DNA of 64,000 nucleotides from Bin80 sp965209015. GTDB taxonomy: Bacteria > Bacteroidota > Rhodothermia > Rhodothermales > Bin80. The notes under the pieces are model-generated. The model did no database searches. It saw nothing but the letters and a program-made list of their open reading frames with translations, and was not told where the DNA came from. Positions 16,898-26,938 of this stretch are shown one piece after another; positions within the stretch are counted from its first letter, which is position 1, and each line of letters opens with the position of its first letter. The stretch lies in NCBI GenBank assembly GCA_965209015.1, contig OZ242367.1, forward strand, positions 1-64,000, read 5' to 3'. The position numbers were made by a program, and so were the translations under genes.

Positions 16898-18594
16898 TGA
16901 TTCATTCTATGTGATCCCCGAACGACGCGGCCTGGCATTGCACCAGTATGTCGACCCTCATCTAGTACCATCCTGCCATTCACAAATACATACTGCATCC
17001 CCGTTGCAAGTTGATGTGGAGCTTCAAAGGTAGCATGGTCCTGAATGGAGTCTGGATCAAAAACGGCGATGTCTGCAAAATAGCCTTCCTGGAGTGATCC
17101 TCGCTGCTCAATCGGTAAAATAGATGCTGGTAGCGAGGTCATCCGTTGAACAGCCTCTTCCAACGATAGAACTTGCTCTTCACGCACATACTTCGCCAGT
17201 ACACGGGCAAATGAACCATAGGTACGGGGGTGGACCATGGAATTGAGTGCAGTTCCCTCTGGTGCAATGGAAACAGCATCCGAGTTAATTGCAACCCAGG
17301 GCTGCTCCAGCTTAAGCTGCACATTCGCTTCATCCATCAGAAAGTAAACCGCGTCCACTCTACTCGTATCTTCCAGTATTAAATCCATGATCGTGGTGGG
17401 AATAGATGTGTCTCTCAATTCGGCAATTTCTGTGAGTCGTAACCCCATATATTGATTTAGTACTTGGGACTTGAATCCTGTTAACATCACATTTTCAGGT
17501 CCTGCCTCCAGCATTAAATTCTCCCAAGTGTCCGATGGAGTCATTAGTTCGTTCTCCATTCGGGTCCGAACTTCGGGATCCTGTAATCGTCCATGCCAAG
17601 CCATCATCCCTCCCTCCCGTACATCAGGTGGCATCGCAGCATCTAGCCCCGTAGCGCCCGCAATATATGGATAGACATCTGCGGTGATTTCCAGGCCTTC
17701 CCCTCGCACCTCTTGAATCCGATGAATCACGGATTCCATCTTGTGCCAGTTCTTTCTTCCTGCAGCTTTGAGATGGTAAATATGTCCATGAACATTTGCT
17801 TCATGTGCAATCTGAATCAACTCTTCAATGGACTCCAGAAGACGAGCCCCTTCACTTCGGAGATGAGAGGTGTACACACCACCAAATTCTCCTGCAACGG
17901 AGGCCAAGGCAATTAATTCATCCGTACTGGCAAAGGCACCGGGAACATAGATCAGTGAGGATCCGACGCCAAGTGCACCGTCCGTCATCGCTGCTTGAAC
18001 CAAATCCTGCATCTGTTCAAGCTCTTCCGCAGAGGGTGCGCGGTCATTCTCCCCAAGCACATACTGGCGAACAGTTGCCGCGCCAATGAGTGATGCAACA
18101 TTTGGAGATACACCTTTTGATTCAAGAAAGGACAGGTACCCATCCAGTGTGGTCCAGGGAACCTGCGTTCCTCCCAGCAGCGAAGTTGCTTCCTCCTCTG
18201 AGCCAGCTTGTTGAACAACGTATCCCCACAGCTCTTCTTTCATCCTGTCATTCAACGGACCGTTGGATACACCTTCTCCAAAAACTTCCAAAGTCACGCC
18301 CTGACGAATATCACTCAGGGACCTCCCATCTACAATCAAGCTTTCGGTTGCCCAACTCAACATATTGATAAAGCCTGGAGCTACTGCAAGCCCTTCCACC
18401 TGAATCTCCTCTGCACCCTGCACATCACTCAGGTTCCCAATCGCTGCAATCCGATCCGCCTCTATTGCAACATCTGCAACGTAGGGGGCACCTCCCGATC
18501 CGTCATATACAGTCCCTCCACGAAGAATGAGATCATAGTCAGCTCTTGAAGTACACCCACTGAGGATCAGTAGTAAAAGAGAGAGAGACCGCAT
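16894..18594 (-). CDS. D-aminoacylase-like amidohydrolase lipoprotein
   Basis: 566 residues. The N-terminus MRSLSLLLLILSGC is a lipoprotein signal with the lipobox Cys at 14. The rest matches the N-acyl-D-amino-acid deacylase branch of the metal-dependent amidohydrolases: GGTVYDGSG near 25-35, PGFIN at 73-77, TSHLRSEG, GHIYHLKAAG and a C-terminal PGRVVRG. The usual HxH metal pair after PGFID is replaced by NMLSWA (77-82), so metal binding must differ. It is expected to act on N-acyl-D-amino acids or related amides in the periplasm. It overlaps the DPP IV gene by one base and the carboxylase gene by four. Confidence 0.85.
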   Translation of the reverse strand: MRSLSLLLLILSGCTSRADYDLILRGGTVYDGSGGAPYVADVAIEADRIAAIGNLSDVQGAEEIQVEGLAVAPGFINMLSWATESLIVDGRSLSDIRQGVTLEVFGEGVSNGPLNDRMKEELWGYVVQQAGSEEEATSLLGGTQVPWTTLDGYLSFLESKGVSPNVASLIGAATVRQYVLGENDRAPSAEELEQMQDLVQAAMTDGALGVGSSLIYVPGAFASTDELIALASVAGEFGGVYTSHLRSEGARLLESIEELIQIAHEANVHGHIYHLKAAGRKNWHKMESVIHRIQEVRGEGLEITADVYPYIAGATGLDAAMPPDVREGGMMAWHGRLQDPEVRTRMENELMTPSDTWENLMLEAGPENVMLTGFKSQVLNQYMGLRLTEIAELRDTSIPTTIMDLILEDTSRVDAVYFLMDEANVQLKLEQPWVAINSDAVSIAPEGTALNSMVHPRTYGSFARVLAKYVREEQVLSLEEAVQRMTSLPASILPIEQRGSLQEGYFADIAVFDPDSIQDHATFEAPHQLATGMQYVFVNGRMVLDEGRHTGAMPGRVVRGSHRMNQ

Positions 18595-20912
18595 CAGCCC
18601 GTAGGTCGGGAGATTTGAACGCGTTCGCGCCCAAACTCATATTCTTTTGGAGGGGTAATGCCTAAGAGATGCTCTACAAAATAATCCCATCGGCGGCGCA
18701 TCCAATAGGTGCGCCCTTCGCCAAACCCGTGCGCCTCATTCGGAAAAATGACCAAATCGAAATCTTTGTTCGCATCTACGAGTGCCTCAACCAGAAGAAG
18801 CGTATTGGATGCAGGCACATTATCGTCCATGAGGCCGTGGGCAAGAAGAAGTTTACCCCTCAGATTTGCTGCCAGTGGAATATTAGACTGATTATCATAA
18901 TTCGTGGACCCGTCTGGGTTCGCACTGAACAGTCCCTGCCATTTTTCGCCCCAATCATCTTCGTAATTGCGGTTATCGTGATTGCCCGCACCGCTTACTG
19001 CAACCTTATAAAAATCAGGGTAACGAAGAATGGCACCGGTTGAAGCATACCCTCCTCCCGAATGTCCCCAAATCCCCACGCGATCCAGATCCATCCACGG
19101 ATTGCGGGCTGCCAACTGACGGATGGTCGTGATTTGATCGGGCAACCCATTGTCTCCCATGTTTCCATAGTAGGCATCATGAAAGACCTTGGATCGACCA
19201 GGAGTCCCCATTGCATCCACTTCGACAACGATGAATCCTAACTCTGCGAGCGCTTGCTTATCTCTGCGGGCTGGCAGAAAACTTCTTGTTCCTACACTTC
19301 CGCTCTGCGGCCCTGGATAGATATAATTAAGTACGGGATAGCTTTTTAACGAATCAAAATGACTCGGCTTATAGAGTAAGCCATACAGATCTGTCTCCTG
19401 ATCGCGTGCTTTGACAGTGAAGGGTTCGGGGGGCCGCCAATCGGATGCCAAAAGCATGGAGATGTCTGCTTCTCCCAGATCCACGATAACCTGTCCATCA
19501 AGAGTTCGAATGGCATGACGCTGAGGAAGATTCGGACGAGACCAGGTGTCCAGGAAATAGTTGTTTCCAGGTGAAAAGGAAACCACATGATGTGCCTCTT
19601 CGGGGGTGAGTAACTCCAACTCGCCCCCATCTATACTGACCCGATATAAATAGTGAAAGTATGGATCGGGCCCATCTCTCCCTGCTCCTGTCAGGTACAG
19701 CATTCGTTCATTCAAATCTACATGTCGAAGCTGTAGAACAACCCACTCTCCATTGGTGATCTGATGCTTTAGATCACCAGTCTTGAGGTCATATAGATAA
19801 AGGTGCCCCCAATTTGACCGCTCTGAATACCATATCACCTCATTCGTTTCAAAGAGTACACGCCAATTCTCAGCGCCGACCCCCGATTCATAATAGGTCG
19901 GGACATGTTCGTGAAGAATCTCTTGAACCTGTCCAGTTTCAGAGTTTGCGACTCTGAGCCAGGCATCTTTGTGGTCACGAGATGAGGATACAAACGCCAA
20001 CTGTTGACTATCCTCGCTCCACTGCACATCCAGAAACGTGCCATCCCAGTCCGCAATATGGTCCGTGGTCGTCCCGCGATGATAATCGGAAGGGAGTTCT
20101 AACCGGACCGTCTTAGGCTCATCCACATGAATGACAACTCTATGAATCATGAACACGATACTATCCTGAGGCAGAGGATATTTCCATGCTTCCAATTCTG
20201 AATGTCCTGTTTGAGTTGAGATCATATACATTTCACCGACTCCACGCGCGTCATGTTGAAACGTGGCGATCTTTTTTGAATCTGGAGACCATAACAAAAC
20301 AGGATCATCACTTTTGACCCATCCAGCATTATTGGTTGCATACCCGAAGTCTTCTTCTCCATCAAAAGTTAGTTGCCTCTCTTCCTCGGTTTCCATGGAT
20401 CGAATCCATAAATTATTGTCCCTTCGGAACGCTTCATACCTGCCATCGGGAGAAAGTGCAGCACTGTGCGAAGCTTGGATGCTTTCTCCCGAGACATCAG
20501 ATTTGCATTCGTAAGTCACAATGCTGCACGCCATGTCTTCTTGATCCGAAGACCGTAAGAGATTGGTTGCATGATCAAACTGGAATCGAGAATAATCTAC
20601 CTCGGCCTCGGGCAAATCAAGATCGTCAAGGATGGCTTGGCGCATGCGCAAGTGGTCAAACAAAGGAGCTTGCTCACGCTGCCCCAGATTGACAAGAATA
20701 AATTCGGACCCTTCAGAGGTTGAATGGATATACCAAAATCGATCTTCCTCTATCCAGTTGGGATTCAGATTTGTATGGTATACTTTGCTTACCGTGTTTG
20801 TCCAAAGCATGGATTCCGCACGGGCGTAGTCATCTATACTGACGGAGACTTGTGCAGTGCACTCCACTGCATAAATCAGAAACAAAAATAGGGATAAGAT
20901 CTTTACATACAT
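18594..20912 (-). CDS. Dipeptidyl peptidase IV family serine peptidase (S9B)
   Basis: 772 residues with a cleavable signal peptide (about 1-21, ending CTAQ). The N-terminal part is an eight-bladed DPP IV-type propeller (YEAFRRDNNLW, WSPDSKKIATFQHD). The C-terminal alpha/beta-hydrolase carries the nucleophile in GIWGHSGGGYAS, the acid in HGLMDDNVPASN and the His in FPNEAHGF. The canonical GWSYGG elbow is GHSGGG here. It removes Xaa-Pro or similar dipeptides from peptide N-termini outside the cytoplasm. First gene of the operon with the amidohydrolase and the carboxylase; divergent from the secreted protein at 20991. Confidence 0.92.
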   Translation of the reverse strand: MYVKILSLFLFLIYAVECTAQVSVSIDDYARAESMLWTNTVSKVYHTNLNPNWIEEDRFWYIHSTSEGSEFILVNLGQREQAPLFDHLRMRQAILDDLDLPEAEVDYSRFQFDHATNLLRSSDQEDMACSIVTYECKSDVSGESIQASHSAALSPDGRYEAFRRDNNLWIRSMETEEERQLTFDGEEDFGYATNNAGWVKSDDPVLLWSPDSKKIATFQHDARGVGEMYMISTQTGHSELEAWKYPLPQDSIVFMIHRVVIHVDEPKTVRLELPSDYHRGTTTDHIADWDGTFLDVQWSEDSQQLAFVSSSRDHKDAWLRVANSETGQVQEILHEHVPTYYESGVGAENWRVLFETNEVIWYSERSNWGHLYLYDLKTGDLKHQITNGEWVVLQLRHVDLNERMLYLTGAGRDGPDPYFHYLYRVSIDGGELELLTPEEAHHVVSFSPGNNYFLDTWSRPNLPQRHAIRTLDGQVIVDLGEADISMLLASDWRPPEPFTVKARDQETDLYGLLYKPSHFDSLKSYPVLNYIYPGPQSGSVGTRSFLPARRDKQALAELGFIVVEVDAMGTPGRSKVFHDAYYGNMGDNGLPDQITTIRQLAARNPWMDLDRVGIWGHSGGGYASTGAILRYPDFYKVAVSGAGNHDNRNYEDDWGEKWQGLFSANPDGSTNYDNQSNIPLAANLRGKLLLAHGLMDDNVPASNTLLLVEALVDANKDFDLVIFPNEAHGFGEGRTYWMRRRWDYFVEHLLGITPPKEYEFGRERVQISRPTG

Positions 20913-20990
20913 TAATTCGTGTACATCGTTACTCTACCGGCAAACTATATCTGACGAACCGGGATCCCATCAATTTAGATCCATATTCTC

Positions 20991-21779
20991 GTGAAATATT
21001 CTCTTTTTCTTCTTCTATCTTTATTTCTGACCCCTGTGCTCGTATCTGCACAGGAGGATGTGAATCCTCCCATGGAAGGATTCAATCGGGATGACTCAGA
21101 CCCCCGTGCAATTGAAATCGCGGATCGGGTGATGGCAAACATGGGCGGACATGCTGCATGGGATCAAGCCCGATATATAAGCTGGACCATCTTTGGGGAT
21201 GACCATGTGTGGGATAAGTGGACGGGTCGGTTCCGCTGGCAGGGAGATGGTACCGTCGTGCTTATGAATATACACAGTAGAGAGGGGCGTGCATTTGCCA
21301 ATGGTACCGAAATCACACCTGCCGATCAGTGGTTAGTCAGTGCTTACAGGGATTGGATCAACGCCGGCTATTGGCTACTGATGCCCTATAAGCTGAAAGA
21401 TTCCGGCGTTACTTTGGGATACAAAGGAGAGGAATCTATGGACAATGGAGAGATGGCCCATGTTCTTACTCTTCGGTTTGATGGCGTCGGTCTGACGCCA
21501 GACAACGGGTATGATGTGTATGTTGATCAAGAGCAGGAATTGGTTCATCAGTGGTCTTACTATGCGAACGCAGATGCCGAGGAACCAAATTTTACGACAA
21601 CCTGGGAGGGGTACAATCGCTACGGCGGGATCATGCTCTCAGATACCCGCACCAACACCGACAATCCCTCCAGTGTGCGTAAGATTACGAACTTGGGGGT
21701 CTATGCTGAACTTCCTGATTCCGTCTTTGAAGACCCGAACCCCATTTCTCTTGATTCCCTGGAATCAGGTTCCTACTGA
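20991..21779 (+). CDS. Secreted protein of unknown function
   Basis: 262 residues from a GTG start, with a clear signal peptide (KYSLFLLLSLFLTPVLVSAQ). The mature part begins with an acidic segment and contains IADRVMANMGGHAAWDQARYI, W-rich beta-strand sequence (WTIFGDDHVWDKW, FRWQGDG) and YDVYVDQEQELVHQW. This pattern recalls periplasmic lipoprotein-sorting-like (LolA-type) folds seen in many Bacteroidota secreted unknowns, but the resemblance is weak. The stop overlaps the convergent glycogen phosphorylase gene by 7 bases. No function can be given. Confidence 0.75.
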   Translation: MKYSLFLLLSLFLTPVLVSAQEDVNPPMEGFNRDDSDPRAIEIADRVMANMGGHAAWDQARYISWTIFGDDHVWDKWTGRFRWQGDGTVVLMNIHSREGRAFANGTEITPADQWLVSAYRDWINAGYWLLMPYKLKDSGVTLGYKGEESMDNGEMAHVLTLRFDGVGLTPDNGYDVYVDQEQELVHQWSYYANADAEEPNFTTTWEGYNRYGGIMLSDTRTNTDNPSSVRKITNLGVYAELPDSVFEDPNPISLDSLESGSY

Positions 21780-24343
21780 GCCCAAGTCATCAGTTGGGAG
21801 CATTGCAGGAGGGGCTGTTTTCCACGTTTTGGAAGGAGCCGCACCGTATACCCGATGGATCCACTCTGATCACAGGTGACGTTTGCAGCCTCGTAGAGGT
21901 GAGAGGTCTCGTTACTCCGCACCTGTTTCATCGTTGTGACGGTCGCGTCAATGATTCCTCCATGGTTTCCAACCCGACCCAGATACAACTGAACTTCCAC
22001 ATCCTCAGGGGAAAGAGTTCCCAAAGATACATCAGCCTGAACCGTAAATGGAACTCCGACTTCCAATTGACCCTGTGGTGCATCCTGATTGACACGGACA
22101 TGGACTTTTGACCACGCCTCCTGGACTCTTTGTTGCCAATCAGATAATTCTCGTATTCCCTCCATATCCTGTGCATACAGATCCTTTGCGCGCTCAGCGG
22201 CGGACAGATAAGACGACTCGGTGTACTCTTGAACCATACGGTGCGTGTTGAAGAAGCTGCTATGCGCAGCGATGGACCGCTTCATCCGAGCGATCCACTC
22301 CAAGGGGAATCCATCCGAGGAACGTTCATAGAAGAGCGGAATGATCTCATGTTCAAGTTGATCATAGATCTGTTCTGCTTCCCGTTCATCTTGATATGCA
22401 TGATTCTCCATCATTTCTCCATCCCCGATGGCCCAACCAATAGATGCATCATACCCTTCCTCCCACCATCCATCTAAAATGCTAAGATTGAGTCCACCAT
22501 TCGCGGCAACTTTCATTCCACTTGTTCCACTCGCTTCTCTTGGCCGCCTGGGGGTATTCAGCCATAGATCAACCCCTTGAACCAGTTCACGAGCGATTGC
22601 CATGTCATAATCTTCCAGGAAGACCAGATGATTACATAGATCCTCGGTACGTGAGGCGGTCACAATTTTCTCGATTAATTCTTTTCCCGGTTGATCTCGA
22701 GGATGAGCTTTCCCCGCAAAAATGATCTGTACTGGACGAACTGGATCGGTGAGAATTTTGGTGAGTCTTTCCTGATCATGGAGCAGCAGGGTTGCACGTT
22801 TATAGGTCGCGAATCGGCGTGCAAACCCGATCGTGAGCACATTGGGATCAAGGACTTTCTTTGCTCTGGCAATCTCTTTTGCCGGTGCTTCCAATCTCAT
22901 GAGTCGGGCGTGGAGGGATCGTCGGGCACTCATAATCAACTGTTTTTTGCAAGCTAAGTGCGTGTGCCAAAGAACATCATCAGGGATTTGCTCGGCGTGC
23001 TTCCATTGCGATTCGCTGATCGCCTCCTCTCTCCACTGCGGCCCGACATAGCAATCAATATGCCGCTTGAGCGAACTGGAAATCCATGAGGCGATATGAA
23101 TCCCGTTGGTCACATGGCCAATTGGCACTTCGTGTTCGGGTAGAGCGGGCCATAGACTCTGCCACATGGCGCGACTCACCTCCCCATGCAATTGAGCCAC
23201 TCCGTTGCAGGAACTGCTCATTCGCAGTCCAAGCTTCGTCATACCAAAGTACTCTTGATCAGCATAACTATGCTGACGTCCGAGTGCAAGAAATTCACGC
23301 CGATCAAGTCCCAAAGATTTTTTGGCATACGAGACCAGATAACGATCCATGAGTTCGGGAGGGAAGCGATCATGTCCGGCTTCGACAGGAGTATGGGTAG
23401 TAAAGACTACACTTGCAGCAGTTGCAACGCGCGCTTGTTCAAAAGATAATTGATGTTCCTGCATAAACTGTCTTGTACGATCAAGCGTCAGAAACGCAGA
23501 GTGTCCCTCATTCACGTGAAATACCTGCGGTTTGATCCCCAATATTTGTAATGCCCGATAACCACCGATCCCCAGCATGATCTCCTGACGAATGCGCACT
23601 TCATTCCCACCTCCATAGAGATAGTCGGTCAGATTTCGATCTTCATCATGATCATTGGCGCTAAAGTTAGTGTCCAATAAATACAGCGGAATACGTCCAA
23701 CCTGAAGGCGCCAGATTCTGGCGTAGACCGTGCGTTCCCCAATCTCAACTTCAACCTGTAAGGGCTGCCCATTTGCTCCATGCTCAAGGAGCAGTGGCAG
23801 CGTAGCAAAATCATTCTCAATGTATGATTCCTTCTGCCAACCGTCTTCATCCAGATACTGGCTAAAGTATCCCTGTTGGTACATCAGGCCAACTCCGACC
23901 ATGGGAATCCCCAAATCACTAGCGCTCTTAAGATGATCTCCTGCAAGTACACCGAGACCTCCAGCAAAAATTTTGAGACACTCGGTAATCCCGAATTCGG
24001 CAGAGAAGTATGCTGTGAGCACGCCATTGGACGTATAGCTGCGTGAATACCAGGTTGCTCTGGGCTGCATATATGCATCAAAGGACGCACAGACTTCATT
24101 CAAGTGTGCCACGAAACCCTCATCTTCGGCAAGTTCTTCCAATCTGTGAGATGATACTTGGGAGAGCAGCTGTACTGGATTATGCCCCGAGGCATTCCAC
24201 CGTTCAGCATCCAGCCTCTGAAAGAGAGCAACCGTATCTTCATCCCAGGCCCAACGGACGTTATAGGCTAACTCTTGTAGTCTCTTTAGAGGGGTAGGTA
24301 GGGACGGGGTACTGATGAGGGTATTGACAGGTTTGGGATTCAT
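21773..24343 (-). CDS. glgP: Alpha-glucan (glycogen) phosphorylase
   Basis: 856 residues of the short bacterial phosphorylase family with the DUF3417-type N-terminus (PTPLKRLQELAYNVRWAWDED). FGITECLKIFAGGLGVLAGDH and HVNEGHSAF mark the substrate side. The pyridoxal-phosphate Lys lies in EASGTSGMKVAANGG. It splits alpha-1,4-glucan with phosphate to give glucose-1-phosphate in the cytoplasm. The extra C-terminal about 100 residues (from RVNQDAPQGQLEVGV) form a beta-rich domain seen in this subfamily. No other glycogen gene lies nearby. It is divergent from the dgcN-like gene. Confidence 0.93.
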   Translation of the reverse strand: MNPKPVNTLISTPSLPTPLKRLQELAYNVRWAWDEDTVALFQRLDAERWNASGHNPVQLLSQVSSHRLEELAEDEGFVAHLNEVCASFDAYMQPRATWYSRSYTSNGVLTAYFSAEFGITECLKIFAGGLGVLAGDHLKSASDLGIPMVGVGLMYQQGYFSQYLDEDGWQKESYIENDFATLPLLLEHGANGQPLQVEVEIGERTVYARIWRLQVGRIPLYLLDTNFSANDHDEDRNLTDYLYGGGNEVRIRQEIMLGIGGYRALQILGIKPQVFHVNEGHSAFLTLDRTRQFMQEHQLSFEQARVATAASVVFTTHTPVEAGHDRFPPELMDRYLVSYAKKSLGLDRREFLALGRQHSYADQEYFGMTKLGLRMSSSCNGVAQLHGEVSRAMWQSLWPALPEHEVPIGHVTNGIHIASWISSSLKRHIDCYVGPQWREEAISESQWKHAEQIPDDVLWHTHLACKKQLIMSARRSLHARLMRLEAPAKEIARAKKVLDPNVLTIGFARRFATYKRATLLLHDQERLTKILTDPVRPVQIIFAGKAHPRDQPGKELIEKIVTASRTEDLCNHLVFLEDYDMAIARELVQGVDLWLNTPRRPREASGTSGMKVAANGGLNLSILDGWWEEGYDASIGWAIGDGEMMENHAYQDEREAEQIYDQLEHEIIPLFYERSSDGFPLEWIARMKRSIAAHSSFFNTHRMVQEYTESSYLSAAERAKDLYAQDMEGIRELSDWQQRVQEAWSKVHVRVNQDAPQGQLEVGVPFTVQADVSLGTLSPEDVEVQLYLGRVGNHGGIIDATVTTMKQVRSNETSHLYEAANVTCDQSGSIGYTVRLLPKRGKQPLLQCSQLMTWAQ

Positions 24344-24356
24344 TTACTTATTTTTG
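24324..24356 (+). promoter_or_regulatory. Candidate promoter for the dgcN-dgcA pair
   Basis: TTGACA at 24324-24329 is followed after about 18 bases by TTATTT, within TATTTTTG (24349-24356), which also fits the TAnnTTTG -7 element of Bacteroidota. It lies inside the first codons of the divergent glgP gene and about 75 bases before the chosen start of the plus-strand gene. Pattern match only. Confidence 0.3.
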
Positions 24357-24430
24357 CCTCGGTGATTCAGTATTTATCATCGTTCAAAAGATCATTATCC
24401 GTTCTTCTTGGCGAAAAGACACATTACTCA

Positions 24431-25510
24431 ATGACTGAGGTAAACGCTGCAATGACAGGTGAATTCGTGAACGAATCCGCAATTATACTTGCAAACGGGC
24501 TGTTTGATAGCGTTTTTGCTAAAACCACGCATGGATTACTGCGCGGCCCCAGCCGCTATCAAATTCTTGGGGTGATTGATCCCGAATACGCTGGACAGGA
24601 TGCAGGGATGATTCTGGATGGACAGGAACGTGGGATCCCCTTCTACGACTCCGTCCCGGAGGCCTTAGCGCACCAATCTCCAACCCATTGCGTGATCGGA
24701 GTAGCAACCGTTGGCGGGGCATTGCCGGATACGCTGCGAGCAGATTTGCTCCGAGCCGCCTCCGCAGGCCTTATTCTCGTGAATGGTCTTCATCAACTCC
24801 TTTCTAACGATGTTGAAATAAAACAAATGGCGAAAGGAGGGATCGTAGATATACGTAAACCTCGTCCCACTTCGGAATTGCGATTCTGGAACGGCGAGAT
24901 CCTTTCTGTTTCTGCCCCAAGAATTGCAATCCTGGGGATGGACTGTGCAATTGGGAAGCGGACGACAGCGATGATCCTGCAGGCAGCACTCCGTGGGCAT
25001 CACATCCATACCGAAACCATCTACACTGGACAAACCGGATGGCTACAGGGGCTGGAGTACGGATTTATCTTTGATGCAACCCTGAATGATTTTGTATCCG
25101 GGGAACTGGAGCATGCCATTGTTACCTGTGATCGTGAATCCCGGCCTGCGGTGATTCTTCTTGAAGGGCAATCTGCGTTACGGAATCCAGCTGGACCTGC
25201 GGGTTCCGAGTTCATCTGTTCCGCACGCGCAGTTGGTGTCTTTCTTCAACATGCACCTGCGCGGCGTCATTTTGAAGATTATGAGGAACTGGACTACCCT
25301 TTGCCCCCATTATCCGAGGAGATTGAACTTATCCGCCTTCTGGGATCGGAGGTCTGGGGGATCTCCTTGTTTACAAGGGGACTTGATGACGACGAATCTC
25401 AACAGATTGCTACGGAATTGGAAGCGATTCATAAGATCCCCGTGGTGAGACCGCTTGAGGATGGCGTGGAACGTCTGGTGACTTTGATCCGCCAAAGATT
25501 AAATTTATGA
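24431..25510 (+). CDS. dgcN: DUF1611-family protein, D-glutamate N-acetyltransferase DgcN-like
   Basis: About 359 residues from ATG 24431 (a GTG at 24362 would add 23 residues that do not look like the family; an ATG at 24452 is also possible). The N-terminal Rossmann-like part carries ILANGLFDSVFAKTTHGLLRG, the C-terminal part a P-loop GMDCAIGKRTT. This family includes DgcN, reported to N-acetylate D-glutamate in marine bacteria. The stop overlaps the start of the next gene by four bases (ATGA), and that neighbour is a DgcA-type racemase, which strongly supports the assignment. Activity is inferred from family and context. Confidence 0.75.
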   Translation: MTEVNAAMTGEFVNESAIILANGLFDSVFAKTTHGLLRGPSRYQILGVIDPEYAGQDAGMILDGQERGIPFYDSVPEALAHQSPTHCVIGVATVGGALPDTLRADLLRAASAGLILVNGLHQLLSNDVEIKQMAKGGIVDIRKPRPTSELRFWNGEILSVSAPRIAILGMDCAIGKRTTAMILQAALRGHHIHTETIYTGQTGWLQGLEYGFIFDATLNDFVSGELEHAIVTCDRESRPAVILLEGQSALRNPAGPAGSEFICSARAVGVFLQHAPARRHFEDYEELDYPLPPLSEEIELIRLLGSEVWGISLFTRGLDDDESQQIATELEAIHKIPVVRPLEDGVERLVTLIRQRLNL

Positions 25511-26574
25511 CCATTCAGTGTGTAGAGACTTGGACGGATCAGTTTCCGCTTACCCGTCCATATGTAATTGCCACGCGGCAGGTGTCCACGGTTGATTTGC
25601 ACTTTGTCCGTCTGGAGAGTCATCATGGATTGTTCGGTCTCGGATGTGCCGCCCCGACCCAGGTCACCTCCGAAAATCCAGCGGAGTGCCTTGACGTATT
25701 AGATTCGGTCGCACAAGAACAATTGAAAGGACAGGATCCTGGGCGTCTTCATGCATTGACCCAGCGACTGCGAATGAGTTGCTCTGAGTATCCCTCGGCG
25801 CTGGCCGCCTTAGACATGGCCCTGTATGATCTTCTCGCACGAAGTATGGAAATTTCTGTTTCTGCCATGCTTGGCCAGCCCATGAAACCACTCCCCACTT
25901 CCATAACGATTGGCATTCAGTCTATGGAAGAGACGCTGGACGAAGCCCGTGAGTATATCAGACGCGGCTTCAAGTGCATTAAAATCAAGCTTGGGTTGAA
26001 TTACGAAGAGGATCTGGAACGTCTGCGTGCATTGCGGTCGCTCTGCGGCACCGATATCCATCTCCGTGTGGATGCGAATCAGGGATACTCCATCGAAGAG
26101 ACCCAAGGGTTGGCCCATGAATTACATGCACTGAACCTTGAACTGATTGAGCAGCCTATGCCGAGAGGCACCGAACATCGGATGCTGAACCTGCCCCGTG
26201 CTGACCGGCGCCTTATGGCAGCAGATGAAAGTATACATGGTCCTGTGGATGCGCTTCGGCTGACTTCAGAGCCGCCATTTGGGATCTGGAATATCAAGCT
26301 GATGAAATGTGGGGGAATAACTGGTGCTTTACAAATCTCCAATCTAGCTGAATGGGCCGGGATTGACTTGATGTGGGGCTGCATGGACGAGAGTGTTATC
26401 AGCATTGCAGCAGCTCTGCATACTGCCTACGCATGTCCGAGAACCCGTTTTCTGGATCTGGACGGTAGCTTTGACCTTTCAAGGGATGCGGCGAAAGGTG
26501 GTTTCATCCTGTCTGATGGATACTTACATCTGATGGATGAACCTGGACTCGGGGTAACGCTGGACGTACGTTAA
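25507..26574 (+). CDS. dgcA: Enolase-superfamily epimerase, DgcA/dipeptide-epimerase type
   Basis: 355 residues. The muconate-lactonizing subgroup residues are all present: the KxK base motif in FKCIKIKLG, metal ligands in DANQGY, EQP and ADES, and the second lysine in IKLMKCGGI. Known members are L-Ala-D/L-Glu epimerases and the N-acetyl-D-glutamate racemase DgcA. Coupling by ATGA overlap to a DgcN-like gene favours the latter: D-Glu would be acetylated, racemised and fed into L-Glu metabolism. Peptidoglycan or marine D-amino acids would be the substrate source. L-Ala-D/L-Glu epimerase in muropeptide recycling is the alternative. Confidence 0.8.
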   Translation: MTIQCVETWTDQFPLTRPYVIATRQVSTVDLHFVRLESHHGLFGLGCAAPTQVTSENPAECLDVLDSVAQEQLKGQDPGRLHALTQRLRMSCSEYPSALAALDMALYDLLARSMEISVSAMLGQPMKPLPTSITIGIQSMEETLDEAREYIRRGFKCIKIKLGLNYEEDLERLRALRSLCGTDIHLRVDANQGYSIEETQGLAHELHALNLELIEQPMPRGTEHRMLNLPRADRRLMAADESIHGPVDALRLTSEPPFGIWNIKLMKCGGITGALQISNLAEWAGIDLMWGCMDESVISIAAALHTAYACPRTRFLDLDGSFDLSRDAAKGGFILSDGYLHLMDEPGLGVTLDVR

Positions 26575-26938
26575 AGCCTATTTCCGGCCTTTGTTCTCCC
26601 TACAAATGGCCAAGCAACATAGACATCAAGTATTGGAGTTACACTATTGACAGACTCCGTATTCACAATCATTGAGGCGAACGTAGTAACTCAGAGATTT
26701 GCAGATGATTGAGCCATTGAAAAAGCTGAAGGCCATGTATTTGTGTCGGTAATCCATACAAAACACTTAATTCTGTGGCAAACCCCATGAGACTAAACTT
26801 TTTCCTCTTCTACATCACCTCAGGTGCCACAGTAAATAAGGTGACCCCTCTTAACTGAAGTTGTGTGCCGAATCTGGTCGTCTAATCGTACCGTCCATGA
26901 AAAACAGAAGCGATTGGACGACTATCTTTCCAGCTGCC
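26575..26938. other. Intergenic stretch after dgcA
   Basis: 364 bases between two convergent genes, without a credible ORF. No strong terminator hairpin was found; stops occur in all frames. Confidence 0.4.
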
